Positions 1-12,303 of a DNA stretch of 64,000 bases are shown in pieces; positions within the stretch are counted from its first letter, which is position 1, and each line of letters begins with the position of its first letter. The stretch spans positions 1,054,001 through 1,118,000 of the forward strand of contig NC_045146.1 in NCBI RefSeq assembly GCF_008831285.2. The letters run 5' to 3'. The notes beneath the pieces are model-generated. The model saw only the letters and a list, made by a program, of their open reading frames with translations, was not told the DNA's origin and ran no database searches. Source of the stretch: Nymphaea colorata (lineage: Eukaryota; Streptophyta; Magnoliopsida; Nymphaeales; Nymphaeaceae). The translations under genes and the position numbers were made by a program.

Positions 1-1622
1 GGATCTCAGAGTACCTTCTGGTCAAGATAAAGCCATTTTTTTAGCTGATAATTTTTTATTTTATTCTTGGACACCCCCATTAATTTTTATCCCACATAAT
101 TCAGAAAAAGAGTTTTTTTGCCACTTTATCTTATATACTGGACCCGGAGCTGGGACTACTCTTTTCAGAAACGTTGGGCCTGAGGATACCAATAAAATAT
201 GGGGCAGTGGGTCGGACCCAGTTGTCAAACAAAAGAATGCGACAAAGCCTGCCACATGCAAATGACAGGTCCATGTGCGGTTGGTAGGCATGCATGGGAA
301 CAACCGGGCCTGCTCCAGACCCGACTCTTTGACGACACTAATAATTCTCTCCAGTCCAACCGGTGCGAATCGGGAGGGATTTAAAAGGTTGGGATTCGGG
401 TAACTTAAATGGATCCAAACAAACCCACCGAAATCCAGATCCTAATGCGGAGTCTACTCGGATCCAGGCTGCCTTGATTTTAAGTAGATCCTAACCAACC
501 AGTAACTGACTGATCCAGAAGAAGAAGATATTTCTCATGCTCGGATCTGAGTTCGGATCATGCAAGAAAAACTCATACCCGATCCGATTAGCTCCTGGGT
601 GTGGATCTGAGCGTACTTGGCGGTCTTGATGAGCGTCTTGATTGACGCTCCGTATTTCACGATATACGGCGTAGATCTCGGATGATTGATAGGAGAAACA
701 GGAGACATATCAAACACCGCCGGAAATATAAATGACGGGTCAAACACCCGCTCGCTCACGTGATGTTAGATTTTGTTGTAATAGCCAAATTTTGAATTGA
801 TCATTTATTTCCCTTGTTAGAAAAAAGGTTAAATATTAATACAATTTTTATGATATTTTTTGATTTTTACCACATTTAACATTTATAAAGTGAGAAGCCC
901 ATTTACAATTGGATTAGTGGAATGGTGTCATTGTAAATATTTTTTTTATCTGAACTACAAATTATGGATGCATGATGCTTAATTTAAGAACATCTTGAAA
1001 GCATTCACGTCCTTAAGCAATCTTAAATTAAAAAAAAAAATGAAATGGTTGAAGTTTCAACATCAAGAGAGAGAAAATCAATAATAAGTTAAATGACCTT
1101 GTCTTAGTTAATTTTATTTTTAATAGGCCGTCAAAGTTATGCACCTTTTTAGAAATTTTTATAACTAAGAATTTATTTTCGCGGTTAAAGCGAGACATGT
1201 GATCAAACCATGCATGTGGGATCCGACTTTCACCTTATTAAAAGAAATTCTAATGGACGACAGCGCACCTAATTTAAATAATTTCTCTTTAATAATAAGG
1301 CTGCCCTCTAAAAAAGTTAATTCATTTTGCCTGTCATTATTTTTCACTTAATTATCTTATCCGTCTGCCGACCTTTTCCTCCTTTTCCTTTCGCTTTTCT
1401 TTCCTTTTCCCAATTCGCCTGCCGAAATCGCGCCGAGCTCTGCACTGTTCCTTCAGAGTTACGAAGCCCGAGTAAGACAAAGAAGGCGGGGGATGGGGAT
1501 GTTTACGTTAGTTTGCTTTCCTTTCACAGCAAAAGACTAAACTAACCTTATATGTATCTCCTTCGTAATTTACATTTACATTTATTACAGCAACTGCATC
1601 GGTGTTAGGAGTATCCCAAGCA

Positions 1623-1790
1623 CTACAACGGTTCAATTTCATTTTTTGGATATCGGATTCGTATCCCACGAGTTGCTTTACTACAACGGTTCAATTTCAT
1701 TTTTTGGATATCGGATTCGTATCCCACGAGTTGCTTTACTACAACGGTTCAATTTCATTTTTTTGATATCGGATCCGTATCCCACTCGAT
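1623..1790. repeat. 58-bp tandem repeat, three copies
   Basis: Copies start at 1623, 1681 and 1739, each beginning 'ctacaacggttcaatttc' and containing 'atatcggattcgtatccca'. The first two are essentially identical and the third has a few changes, so the expansion looks recent. No function is evident. Confidence 0.9.
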
Positions 1791-2254
1791 GTTTGGATCA
1801 TAGAGTTGCTTTTATGAGGCGGCTGCAACGTCCAAGTGAATGGTGGAGACCTACCACACTTTTTTTAGTTTCATCCAATTCTTTGTTTCTTTCTAGTACC
1901 TGACTTGACCTACATTCAATATCTCATGGTATTTATTATTCTTGTCACATTTCAATTTTGTATAGCTCCTCTTTGCATCACAGATAATTGACATATCAAA
2001 AATTGAAATGGAGACTCTCTGCCTACCAAGTATCTTATGCCGACAATATTCTTAATACTAATTTATTATTTTTAATACTATTATTAGTTTGGATTAGGTA
2101 CTTCTCTACCAATTCATCATGTAACAAAAAAAGTAACCTCCATAGTTTGAGTCTGTTCAACTATTTAGTTGTTTCTTTTTCCATAACACACAATCCCAAC
2201 TTCATTGATTAGTTTGTCATATATATAGTAGCAAGCCAATTAACTTTCCTTATG

Positions 2255-2275
2255 AAGAGAGAGAGAGAGAGAGAG
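2255..2275. repeat. (GA)n microsatellite
   Basis: A run of alternating G and A, preceded by 'tatga' and followed by 'gttata'. Simple sequence with no evident function. Confidence 0.9.
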
Positions 2276-2739
2276 TTATAAATGTGGCATTGCATGAATA
2301 TAATCAATTTCGCTACCGGAGTCATTGACTAACATTAGCGAGTAGGAACGATTCGGTTGTGACCCGCCAAAATATCCAGACCCGCACAGACTGCCTTATC
2401 TGATTTCCGAATTCCGAGCCAATATATCCAATTAAATATATCCAGATCCGAGATCTGAACTCCAAGCATAAAGCCAGGGAAAGCTGGAAAGTACGCCAAC
2501 GGCTATCTGGACCATTCAGGGCACACTTCTCCACACAAGGGCAAAGAGCGTCATTCCGGAAAAACAAAAGGGTGAATTCGACCATTTAAGAAAGAGTCGG
2601 TAAATTCGATATTAAAAGTTAAAAAAAAAAAAAAGGAAAAGGAGGAACCCCCGTTTCTTTTTTGACATTCTCTCAACTATCCGAGCCTCTCAAGAGACTT
2701 CTCCGGGCAGGAACTTTACCTTTTTTACTGTGCAGTAAA

Positions 2740-2897
2740 AAAATTTTGACGGTAAAACCTGAGGACCTCTCACTCTCTCCCCTGGAGTCTCTATATCTGC
2801 CGCCCTCTCTCTCTCTACTCTACTGTGAGATTGTGTTGTGACGGCTTCTATCTCTCACTCTCTCTTTAATCTCTCTGTTCTTAATCTCGTCGCCACC
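2740..2897 (+). promoter_or_regulatory. Likely core promoter and CT-rich leader of the protease gene
   Basis: Just upstream of the start codon the plus strand becomes strongly pyrimidine-rich (repeated 'ctctctc', 2767-2880), typical of plant core-promoter Y patches and 5' leaders. 'ctctatatctg' near 2787 is a possible TATA element. The leader ends in 'gtcgccaccATGg', a textbook plant initiation context. The transcription start itself is not visible. Confidence 0.4.
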
Positions 2898-4406
2898 ATG
2901 GGGCGGCGACGATTGTTGCCGCTCTTCTTCTTCCTCCTCATCGCCACCTCCTCGGCCGTGCCGCTGCTCTACAATAGCCTTGACGTGCGCCCTCTGTCGA
3001 GACCATCCACCCTCGATTCCGCCCTTCCCTGGAGCGAGACCCTTGAAGCGACCGAATCCACCACCGACTCAGCCGCCTCCTCCTCCCCCTCCCTCGTCTT
3101 CCGCCTCGAGCACCGCGACTCTCTCGCCCTCAACTCCAGCGCGGCGGAGCTCTTCTCTCTCCGTCTCGACCGCGACTCCGCCCGCGTCTACTCCATCGAT
3201 TCTCGGCTTGCCCAACAAACCCATGGCAGGCCCATCTCGCACGGTCCCTCTGGAGCCGTTCCCCGGCCTCGCCGGAACGTCACGCGCCACCTGCCCTCGC
3301 GTCGGCCGAGGTCATTCTCCTCCTCCATTGTCTCCGGCCTCTCGCAGGGCAGCGGCGAGTACTTCACGCGTGTGGGAGTCGGAACGCCGTCCCACTCAAT
3401 GTACATGGTGGTGGACACCGGCAGCGATGTGATGTGGATCCAGTGTTCTCCTTGCCTTCGCTGCTACACACAATCGGACCCGCTCTTCAACCCCAGGGCG
3501 TCATCGTCGTTCGTCAACCTGCCGTGCTCCTCGCCCATTTGCCGGCAGCTGGATACCTCCGGCTGCTCCAGGCGCCGTTCGTGCCTTTACCAAGTGTCTT
3601 ACGGCGACGGATCCTCCACTGTGGGCGACTTTTCCACCGAGACCCTGACCTTCGGACGGACTTCCATCGGCCGAGTCGCCCTCGGCTGCGGCCACGACAA
3701 CGAGGGCTTGTTTGTGGGAGCCGCCGGTCTCCTCGGTCTCGGCCACGGCGACCTTTCCTTCCCTTCGCAGGTCGGCCGGATCTTCGGTCGGCGCTTCTCT
3801 TACTGCCTCTCCGACCGTCAAGCTGGCTCCACTCCGTCATCGACGCTCATCTTTGGTGACGCTGCACTGCCGGCTCCCGGGCGCGGCGCGGTGTTCGCTC
3901 CCATGGTGGCGAACCCCAAGTTAGGGACCTTCTACTACGTCCAGCTGGTCGGAATCAGCGTGGGCGGCGCGCGAGTGAATGTCGCGGCGTCTGAGTTCCA
4001 GATCTCTGCCAACGGAAACGGTGGGGTGATCGTCGACTCCGGAACCTCCGTCACCCGCCTGGTACAACCGGCGTACATCGCGATGAGGGACGCTTTCCGA
4101 GCTGGGACGACGCAGCTGAACCGCACGACCGCTGGATTCTCTCTCTTCGACACGTGCTACGACCTGAGCGGCAAGGATGTCGTGAAGGTGCCCACTGTCG
4201 TCTTCCACTTCGGTCGAGGTTCCGACCTGTCACTGCCGGCGAGCAACTACCTGATTCCGGTGAACACCGCCGGCCTGTTCTGCTTCGCCTTCGCCGGGAC
4301 CAGCAGCGGCCTCACCATCATCGGCAACATCCAGCAGCAGGGCATTCGGGTCGTCTTCGACCCCGTCGCGTCCCGAGTCGGTTTCGTCCCTCACGCCTGC
4401 GGGTAG
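2898..4406 (+). CDS. APF2: Pepsin-like aspartyl protease, APF2/nepenthesin-type, secreted
   Basis: A 502-residue protein in one exon, family A1B. The start at 2898 is chosen because it has an ideal Kozak context and begins a hydrophobic signal peptide (residues about 1-20); the frame stays open upstream but only from a GTG. A propeptide with 'FRLEHRDSL' follows. The first catalytic motif DTGSDVMWIQC starts at residue 173, the flap region YGDGSSTVGDFSTETL follows, and the second catalytic motif IVDSGTSVTRL has its Asp at about residue 380. The cysteine-rich nepenthesin insert lies after the first motif (CSPCLRCYTQSDPLFNP). Blocks such as GCGHDNEGLFVGAAGLLGLG and IIGNIQQQG closely resemble Arabidopsis APF2 and its relatives, also intronless. 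Such enzymes act in the secretory pathway or cell wall; the substrate is unknown. Both catalytic Asp residues and the family length are intact, so it looks functional. The gene is far more GC-rich than its surroundings. Confidence 0.93.
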   Translation: MGRRRLLPLFFFLLIATSSAVPLLYNSLDVRPLSRPSTLDSALPWSETLEATESTTDSAASSSPSLVFRLEHRDSLALNSSAAELFSLRLDRDSARVYSIDSRLAQQTHGRPISHGPSGAVPRPRRNVTRHLPSRRPRSFSSSIVSGLSQGSGEYFTRVGVGTPSHSMYMVVDTGSDVMWIQCSPCLRCYTQSDPLFNPRASSSFVNLPCSSPICRQLDTSGCSRRRSCLYQVSYGDGSSTVGDFSTETLTFGRTSIGRVALGCGHDNEGLFVGAAGLLGLGHGDLSFPSQVGRIFGRRFSYCLSDRQAGSTPSSTLIFGDAALPAPGRGAVFAPMVANPKLGTFYYVQLVGISVGGARVNVAASEFQISANGNGGVIVDSGTSVTRLVQPAYIAMRDAFRAGTTQLNRTTAGFSLFDTCYDLSGKDVVKVPTVVFHFGRGSDLSLPASNYLIPVNTAGLFCFAFAGTSSGLTIIGNIQQQGIRVVFDPVASRVGFVPHACG

Positions 4407-6434
4407 AGTGGGTCTCGGCTCCCGTGCCATCCGGGCTTTATGAAACTAGTCCTTGACTTTTCCTCAATTTACCTAAACGTCCTTGAGATTTGTTTGTATC
4501 AAGGACGAAATGGAAATGAGATTTGATGTGCCGCTACCTTTCTTTTTTTTTTTTTTCTCATTTTCTTTATTTGTTCTTTTAAAGTTCTAAATACATATAG
4601 AGGATGAGGGAATTTGTGCTTTTATTTCTCTTGTAATAATATCGATGTACGCTTTCGGTGGCACCCAAATTCTTGTCTGATCTCTCCTCGCATCCGACTG
4701 TCAAACACTTGAGTTGTATCCAATTATAAAGAGCCGAGACATGTTGTCATTGTCATTGTAGTTGACAATAAGCTTTAATTTTAGAAAAGAACAGGCTCAG
4801 TTTTATTATTGCATAACCATGGTCGCCCATGACTTTCAGAAAATAGTTACAATAGTTGTGCTTTCACTTTGCTCTCCTTTAATTATCATCAGAAAGTACT
4901 CCTACTGTGATGCATGCACATTTACAAACTCAAAGCTCAATTCCCAAAACTGCCCCCCTTTTTAGGGTCTGCCAGAGAGGATATTTTGGGCATTTTCTAT
5001 CTTGATTGTGGGCTAGTAGGAATTTGGCCGTGCAACGTACGGTGGTGGAGGAGCATGCGATCTGGTTGCTCATACCGAGGTTTGTTAGCTTTTCGTCATT
5101 AAGTATTTGTTGTGGGGTACTTTAGCCATTTAGGGTAAATGAATGCGCTGTCATCGGAATCCGTGATAACGCTCACCGAGACGAGTAGAATTTTGCAGAT
5201 AAATTAAGTTTGAACAGGCGTTGCCAATGGCACGGCTAAAAAATTTTCTATGGTTATTTTTAATTTAAAGTTTTAAGAAGCATTGCAAATTTGCAATAAA
5301 AAATATTGGTCCCAGATTTGGTTTCGGGCCCACCATCAGGACTTGACATAAAATATAAATTGAATAAATAAGTATATATTCAACTGAAAAACATGTTAAA
5401 ATATAATAAGAATACTTTTTCATATATTGAAATAGTAATGTTCCAAATATACATTTACAAGGACATCCATGCATGTCTTTGGGTTTTGCTTCTCCCTTAA
5501 ATAATTCAAGAGAAACTCGAAAACCGATTCAAGAATATGTCCACGAAGTTATCACATGGAAAGAAACTTTCCTGAAGCTTTTGACACTGACTTGACGAAA
5601 CCACCCACTTTTTTAAGAGAAATGACTCGTTAATGCTTAGTTATAAATCAACATGTAACATATGAAGTCAAATTTTGTCAATGCACTCCCTGTAATTCTC
5701 ATGGGTGAGGAGGCATTCTTCTCGTTTCTTAGTTTGGTCTAATTTTCGTTTTGTTCGTGGCTGTAATCCATTATAGAGTTAATTGACCGATTTTTTGCCT
5801 TTATGCATTCCACTTCTAATTTGATTTGGGTAGGAGAGAGCCAAGTCCAGTGTACTCAGGCTTTCATTCATAATCGATTAACTAATCATAGTTATTATTG
5901 ATAACGAATAAATGCTTAAAATGATTGCTTTTTAAAGGTCGTTTGGCTAATCCAACAAACATTTTTAGACTGTTTTATGAATCAATCTTAAAGATTGAAA
6001 TGAATCCGTTTTATGAATCTGCATCAACCGTTTTAAGAAACTGAAACCTTGAATTTTGATTCCATTTCAGTTTGAGGAGGAATTATGACTCTGAAATTTT
6101 CATTCTTGAATCAAAATTCCAAATCATCAAACACTATTTGCTTCTGGTATGGAATACAGATTCCCTTTCAATAGTTGTGAGTTGTGGTATCGGAATTTTT
6201 ACATCAACCGTTTGATTCCGATGTTTAAAGGGTCAAATTGATGGAGCTGCATTTATATGGGAGGATGAAGCCGCTAGATGTCTGAGAAATTGAAGATTTG
6301 ATGAGCCAATCCTGCATGTTGCATAGTATCCTTCCGCAGGTATATAACAATGTCCCTCATCTATGAAACAAATATCCTAGGGCTATACCTCAAAAATTCT
6401 TTTTGGTAACATCTATATTAACCTTGCTTTTCAG
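4407..6434. other. 3' region of the protease gene and intergenic DNA
   Basis: The first few hundred bases are presumably the 3' UTR of the protease gene; no clear AATAAA is seen. The rest is AT-rich with no recognisable gene. Around 5935-6130 there is low-complexity sequence ('gattgaaatgaatccgtttt') resembling MITE debris, without clear terminal repeats. An AG/GT-bounded block near 6240-6339 has stops in every frame that would join it to later blocks. Confidence 0.5.
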
Positions 6435-6780
6435 GGAGAGCAAGATCTTCGCCGGGGAAGAACTCAATCAGAGCAAATTTGAGGCTCTTCGATGATGTTC
6501 ATACTCATTTTATGGCTTTCAGACAAGTATTATCTTCAATATACATATCTCAAGTTGAATAGATTGCCTCGTTCAGATGTGAACCATATAGATCCATTTA
6601 TTCGTTACCTGTTCATACAAATGTCATTGGGAAATTAACCAATAAAGCTATGGTAATGATGTCTATGCACATATATACTTGTGGCTTTGGATAGTGTTGG
6701 TTAATCGCCAGGCATGTGAGCTGCCAGCACTACAAGCAAATAAAACTATTCCTCAGCCACCACCTTATTTCTCCTTCTAA
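6435..6780 (+). other. Two exon-like blocks, unrecognised gene
   Basis: Block A (6435-6526) follows 'ttgcttttcag' and ends at a GT donor. After two carried-in bases it reads 30 open codons including LRLFDDVHTHFMAFRQ. Block B (6712-6780) follows 'cgccag' and continues in phase as ACELPALQANKTIPQ, then reaches a TAA at 6778. The phases agree, so this may be the 3' end of a gene or a broken part of the gene whose exons start at 7182. I do not recognise the family. These blocks rest on splice-site logic alone. Confidence 0.3.
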
Positions 6781-8256
6781 CTTCTCGTATGGAGTAACTT
6801 TTGTGTTGTTTTCTTTTACGAGGAATGACATTGGTAACATTAGCTCCTCTTGAGCCTCCTTTCTGTCTTTTCTTATTCCGTCACTCTATTCCTATAACTT
6901 TCAATTCTGGGGATTTTACCATGAAGCTGGTGGAGAGAGCTCTGTCATTGTGATGCCACTGTGACCAATTTGAACTTCCTTTCTTGTCATTCTTTCCTCT
7001 CAGTCTTCGTAGCATCATTAATGATCAGTTTGCTTCTTCATGGTTTCTGACTTGTTTTTTGGGAATTCCAGCCAGCATGCAGAGAGAATTTCTCTGTACA
7101 TCTTAGTTAAATGATTTTGTTCTATCGCTATTTTAGAATTTACACTTTCATATTCTTGTTTTTCCTCAATGCTATGCTCAGCTCTTCGGCATAACGATGC
7201 CCTTACGAATACCGCTTTGTATTTGAGTGACCGTGTGCCCTTGTAGTGTTACAATGCAAGGGTTAATCCAATGATTCCCTTTATTTCCTTCATGTTCAGC
7301 CTATAGATATGGGCGTAGCAATTTGTTCTCGATATTTTACTTCAATTGGCCAGAAGTGTGAAGGCTTTGGCAGGTGTGTTCCCCGTGAAACTTCTTTCCC
7401 TTCTTTCCTACTGATCAAATACTTCCGGCATAAATTTCCTTATCAAAAGCGGCTACAGAAAAACCTCAATCGGATAGCATAGAAATGGTAGCCCTTGTTC
7501 ACAACAATCAATGATTCAGACATAACAAAAGTTTAACTTGGTATTTGCAAATCGATATTCAATGCAAGCATTCCTTATATGCAGTGCGAGCAGATTTCAT
7601 GTCATCTGTCCACTACTCGAACTTCCCTTGAAAATGCTCGTATGTAGTGAACATATCTAGTTCTTACTTCATAGATTCTTGGTCCGATGGCTTGCGACTG
7701 CCATTTCCACTCATTTCATTGGTTACTGCATCTCCATGCAGCAATTTCTGAGTTTCTGTTTTTCTTGAAATGAGAATGGTAAAAGAAATAGGTTTGCTGA
7801 ATGTCAGCGGCATCCAATTTATATAACGTCATCATGCTGGTTCCACTGGATTCTAGTTAGTTCTCTGCTATCCGATCAAACTGTTGTGGTCAGATTACTG
7901 AAGCCAATGTATTACAAATAAAAATCATAAAACAAACTGTCGCAATTAAGTCTCTCTTCTCATCTCTGACCTCCGTCTGCACACTCTTACCATTGATTAC
8001 TAGATCAATTTTACTATCATATTTGGTGATCGGATCGAAGTATAGAGCTTAAATTAATTGTGGTGAGTGAATTCTTGGGGATTGTGGTGTTTGCTTCGAC
8101 AATGGCTACTTCAGGTTTCCAAATAATTCGGAGTCTGCTCTAGAACTGATCACAAAGCTGGTACTTTCAAGAATCACCATACATCTTTGTTTTTTCTGTT
8201 TTAAATTGATGTGTCACTATATCGATGATGAAGAAACACGCAGGCTTCAGTGCCAT

Positions 8257-8437
8257 TATAGCAAAGATGAAGAAAGGCCTCACTTCCACACACTTGACGT
8301 GTGGGGTGAGTGTCTATTTATATTGACACATGTTAACGTTACATTTTACAGTTGTCCATGGAAGACGTTATAGCTAAGGATACACTTGCTATATAAAACA
8401 GTAAATGGAAGATCTTCATATAACTGCCGATTTAGCA
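8257..8437 (-). repeat. 3' LTR of Copia-1
   Basis: Matches 16491-16671 across its full 181 bp, including 'atgaagaaaggcctcacttc' and 'gttaacgttacattttacag'. On the sense strand it begins TGCTAAATCGG. The plus-strand left edge reads TATAGC where the other LTR has TGAAGC, indicating decay of the terminus. Confidence 0.85.
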
Positions 8438-9169
8438 TCCCTGTGATTGCACATTAGAGAACCTGGCTGTTGAATGTAAGCTGGCATCTCATCTATAACG
8501 ATTGAAGGATGATTCTTAGCATAATTATCCTTAACATGTCCCCTCAATTTGATCGTGTGATCTAAAACATTCAAATTGGTTCTGAATTGGTCATAGAGTG
8601 CAACGTCTAATGGTCTTATTAAACCATACGCAATTTGTTCATTAGACTGAAGACATTGAACCTTGATATGCCCTCTAGTTATATGGTCTTTCACAAAGTG
8701 GAAGTCGATTTCCACATGTTTTGTGTGAGCGTGAAAAACAGGGGCTTCAATATTATCGCACCAAAGTGTGGGAGGTGTGGCTGTTTTGAAGCCAAATTCT
8801 TGTAGCAAAGAATGATTCCATAGTAATTCTGCAACTCTTCCTACTAGAAACTTATATTCAGCCTTTGTACTCGATAGCCATACGGTTCGTTGTTTTTTTG
8901 AGAACCATGAGATGACATTTACTCCAAGGAATATCAAACACCCTCCGCTCGACTTCCGATCGTCCAGACAGCCTGCCCAATCGGCATCGGCATAGGCTTG
9001 GAGAGTAAGCGGTTGGGAGGTTGATTTAAAACACAAGCCATAGTTGAGTGTACCTTGGACATATCGCAGAATTCGTTTGACCGCTTGCCAGTGATCTTGG
9101 GTTGACTGATGCATGTCTTGACAGACTTTATTGACTGAAAAAGAAAGATCCAGCCTGGTAAAGCATGCG
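8416..9169 (-). pseudogene. Copia-1 RNase H segment of pol
   Basis: Minus-strand reading gives the end of the Copia polymerase: HQSTQDHWQAVKRILRYVQG, ADADWAGCLDDRKSSGG (RNase H), SSTKAEYKFLVG and the HAHTKHVEIDFHFVKD signature. The upstream part of the frame (CFTRLDLSFSVNKVCQD) ends at 9169, where the solo LTR was inserted; polymerase coding resumes beyond 12303. The C terminus runs a few codons into the 3' LTR. DADWAG and the acidic residues remain, but ADLLTK-type C-terminal residues have diverged (IAYGLIRPL). Confidence 0.85.
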
Positions 9170-12100
9170 TGTCACGACCCAATTTTTGACACCAAAAATT
9201 TTCTTTCATTTCTATAATAGCGGAAGCCACATTGAGTCATGACCAAAACATAAAGAAATCAGACATTGTTTTATTTCAATAATAAAACACTTGGACCCAA
9301 ACAAAAATAACCACAAATTCCTAAAAACGACGCAGTATCCAGAATGCCAATGCCCGTCCATCACAAGACTGAGGTCATCGCTCCAAAGCCAAAATCTATC
9401 AAGTACTACCTATAGAGATAGAAAGAAGGGTCAGAATTCCTCTGAGTATGAGAAAATCCAACTATGAATGGAACATGACCCAAAATAATATTTAGTTTCG
9501 TAAAACGATTCCAAAAAGGTCTTATGAACTACAACCATAAGTTTTCTAAAACTTAACACATATCAGAGTTACATCACATCATCAAAGACAAAACGATGTG
9601 TGCACAACCTCCAAAATTTCGTAGGCTTCCAACCGTGGTTTTCTGACAATATCATGGTCATCGTGTCGAGCAACAGAAATCCCCGTGGGCACTCACGGGC
9701 AGAACAGAACATCTCTTCACCAGGCGATCCAACGGATCGAGGGTACCTGCAGTGAAGCCTCCTGAGATATCCCAGATCGCCGCTGCAGCAGCATGGTCTC
9801 TCTAGGAACCCGGGTGGAGAGACCAGGAGTCTCGCTCCCAAACAGAAACAGAACAGAATCCCGGGTCCTTGTGCCGCCCAATACCCTGTGGGCCCTCCAG
9901 TACAGCCAGAGGAGTGTGACTACTACCTCCCGGGACTAATCCAAACACTGGGCAAAACAGAAAGCTCGCACTCGCATAAACCATCACACAAAGTCCACGT
10001 TTCGCCTTCGAATTTCAAAAGTGAGAGTTTCTCCTTACTAGACCTTGTCTAATACCCCTCTCAAAAACCGCCCTCAGGCTCGATTTTTCAAACAAAATAA
10101 TTCAACCATTTTAAGTCTTAATTTAATGGCACCAGAACAAAATCGATAAGACATGCACTGGTATGGTATAGAGCATATCACATCCAGACTAAACACAACA
10201 ATCACTATTTCAAAGCAAGGGGGTTCAACACCCTTATCCTGAAATTTAAATAATACAAAAGGTACCACAGAGCAATAATGCATAAAATTACGATTCTTCC
10301 ATTGAAATTGCAAACCAATTTATAAAAACCCTCTTTTACAATTTCGAAAGAGTTCTTTGGTTCTTATAGAAAATAACTTTTGCGGACCCCTTTTTGAAGA
10401 TGTTTTTAGCAAAAACGTTGCGGCCTGAATGATTAAAAATTTTAACAGCCTTTTCGTAAATGTTGATTAAGAGGTGGACCCGCTTTATAATTTTTGAGCT
10501 TTAATATAAAAACGAAACCACTCGTTTTTCTTCATTTCTCACCCTCGATTTCTCTCTCATTTCTCTCTCTTCGTAAGGGAGCTCCTCTTCTTTTTCTCGT
10601 TCGACGGTGGAGCCTCCACCGGCCTTCAGCCACCCAAAACCAGGGAGAGGGATCTCCTTCTCCCGAGAGATCCCCTGTTCGAATTCTTCCGGCGCAGCCC
10701 CAACCGATCGTCCGACGCTCCCAACCGCCGTCGTCTCCTCTGCTGCTCCCATTCTTTTTTTTTTCTTTTCCCATTTGACGCCCAATTTTTTTTTCTCTCC
10801 ACACGAGAGCTCCTTCCTCCTCTCGTTCGACCGGCAGTGACTTCCACCACTCTTCCACACCCAAAACCAGAAAGCTCTCCGTCTCACGCGGGAACTCCTT
10901 TTTCTTCTTCCCGTTCGTCCGACGGTGGAGCCTCCATATATCTTTAACAAGAGAAATCAGCCAGAGTGTGAGAGGGCCTTCCATCCTCCTCTCTCATTTT
11001 CCCTAGTGCGCAACAGAGATCCCTTTCTTCACCGGGATCCCTTCTCTTTCAGTCGACGGGGAGAAGGGGGGGCCACCCGCCGTTCCTCTATCCATCGACA
11101 GTGGCAGCCGAGAACAAGAATGGGAGGGCAGAACCCCTCGACCCATTCTCAGTTTCTGTCAACGAGGGAGAGTTGCAGGTAGGTTCCACCGTTGCAAACG
11201 ACTGGTCTCTCACTTTATTCCCCTCTCTCAAAGTTCACCAGCAACAGGAGGACTAGGAAAAGTGGGTGATCAAATCAAAAGGCAGAACTGAGACGTCCTC
11301 ATAAGCCACCCGTGTTAATGTTTCGTCGTCGAATGGATCACAAAGGGAAAAGGAAAAACGACAGCTTAAAGCGAACAACGACATCAAGAAGAAAACAAAC
11401 GGCCAGAATTCCGTCTGGCGAGCGCATGCCAATAATGGACCCTGCTGTCGACGTTTGTGACAGAAACAGGACAGAGGTTTCCGCCCACCCCTGGAAATTT
11501 GGGAAACATACCGAACTTCTGGGCATTGAGCATACCCTCTTAATAGTTTCATCACAACGAGGTCACTACATTTTATCAGCATGTATATGTTTATCTTCTT
11601 TTCAAGACTCAGCAAATCTGTACCTAGTATGCTCTAACAGAGATATCTTAAGTAGGAACACCCTAAATCATTTCAATCAACGTCTCAAGCATGGATTCAT
11701 AACCAAATGTAAAATTACATAATCTCATGTAATGTATCCATACGCAATCAAAAATACCTAGGCATCATGCTACCTTCATCACTGAAAATCCCCATACTAC
11801 AACTCATGCATAGATTCATATTCATGCACCAAGATACATAGATCTACATAGATATAGCTTCTATAAGAAATCAGAAATACACGGTTTCATGCTCTATTCA
11901 TAGTTGAACATTCCCATACCTTTTTTTTTTATTCCGAAATGACTTCTCCTTTTACTTCTCCCTTTCTAGCAGCCAACCACTTCAATCTTCAACTAGAAAG
12001 AGGGCAAAGATGAGGACGTCCCTCTCTCTCTCTCTCTCTTCCTTTCTTTCTTTCTCTTGTCGTTGGAGTCTCCCGTTGAGGGCTGCAGCAATAAGAGATG

Positions 12101-12303
12101 ACTAATTTTCAATCTCTCACAAGGAAATCAATCCCCGTCAGTTGTTTCTTTCCCCTTCTTTTCTTTCCAAAACTGTTTCCTCTATGATTTAATTGTCAGT
12201 TTTCATTTTACGTAACCTTCAATTAAATCTGCCGTTTGTAATTCTTCCCCCTATTAATGTTTTCTATAAATAAAGAAAAAGGAAAGAGATCATGGGCGTT
12301 ACA
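9170..12303 (+). mobile_element. Solo LTR, Ty3/gypsy-like, nested in Copia-1
   Basis: A 3134-bp insert with near-perfect short terminal inverted repeats: it begins TGTCACGACCC and ends GGGCGTTACA. It is flanked by a 5-bp direct repeat ATGCG (9165-9169 and 12304-12308), the signature of LTR-element integration. No gag or pol motif and no internal second LTR was found, so a solo LTR left by LTR-LTR recombination is the simplest reading. TGTCACGACCC-type ends are common among plant gypsy elements. A TATA-like 'tttaatataaaaac' near 10500 followed by a CT-rich leader (10520-10950) suggests plus-strand orientation. The CT microsatellite at about 12020-12048 lies inside it. The short open frames inside show no family resemblance. 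Confidence 0.8.

Larger units (their letters stand above)
1..2739. other. Non-coding region upstream of the protease gene
   Basis: I see no gene here. Open frames are short, lack family motifs and have no exon-like organisation. The stretch is AT-rich with scattered 'ggatctgagttcgga'-like words (about 430-600 and 2390-2460), a 58-bp tandem repeat at 1623-1790, and a GA microsatellite at 2255-2275. It probably includes the distal promoter of the protease gene plus old repeat debris. Confidence 0.6.

Noticed and set aside
2838-2897. Twenty extra N-terminal codons on the aspartyl protease
   Set aside because: The frame opens at GTG, not ATG, and the ATG at 2898 has a perfect context and begins the signal peptide.
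3069-4456. Many long open frames on both strands over the protease gene
   Set aside because: GC-rich shadow frames of the real gene, with low-complexity Arg/Pro/Gly composition and no motifs.
10494-11182. Arg/Ser-rich open frames on both strands
   Set aside because: They lie in a CT-rich stretch inside the solo LTR and lack any family resemblance.
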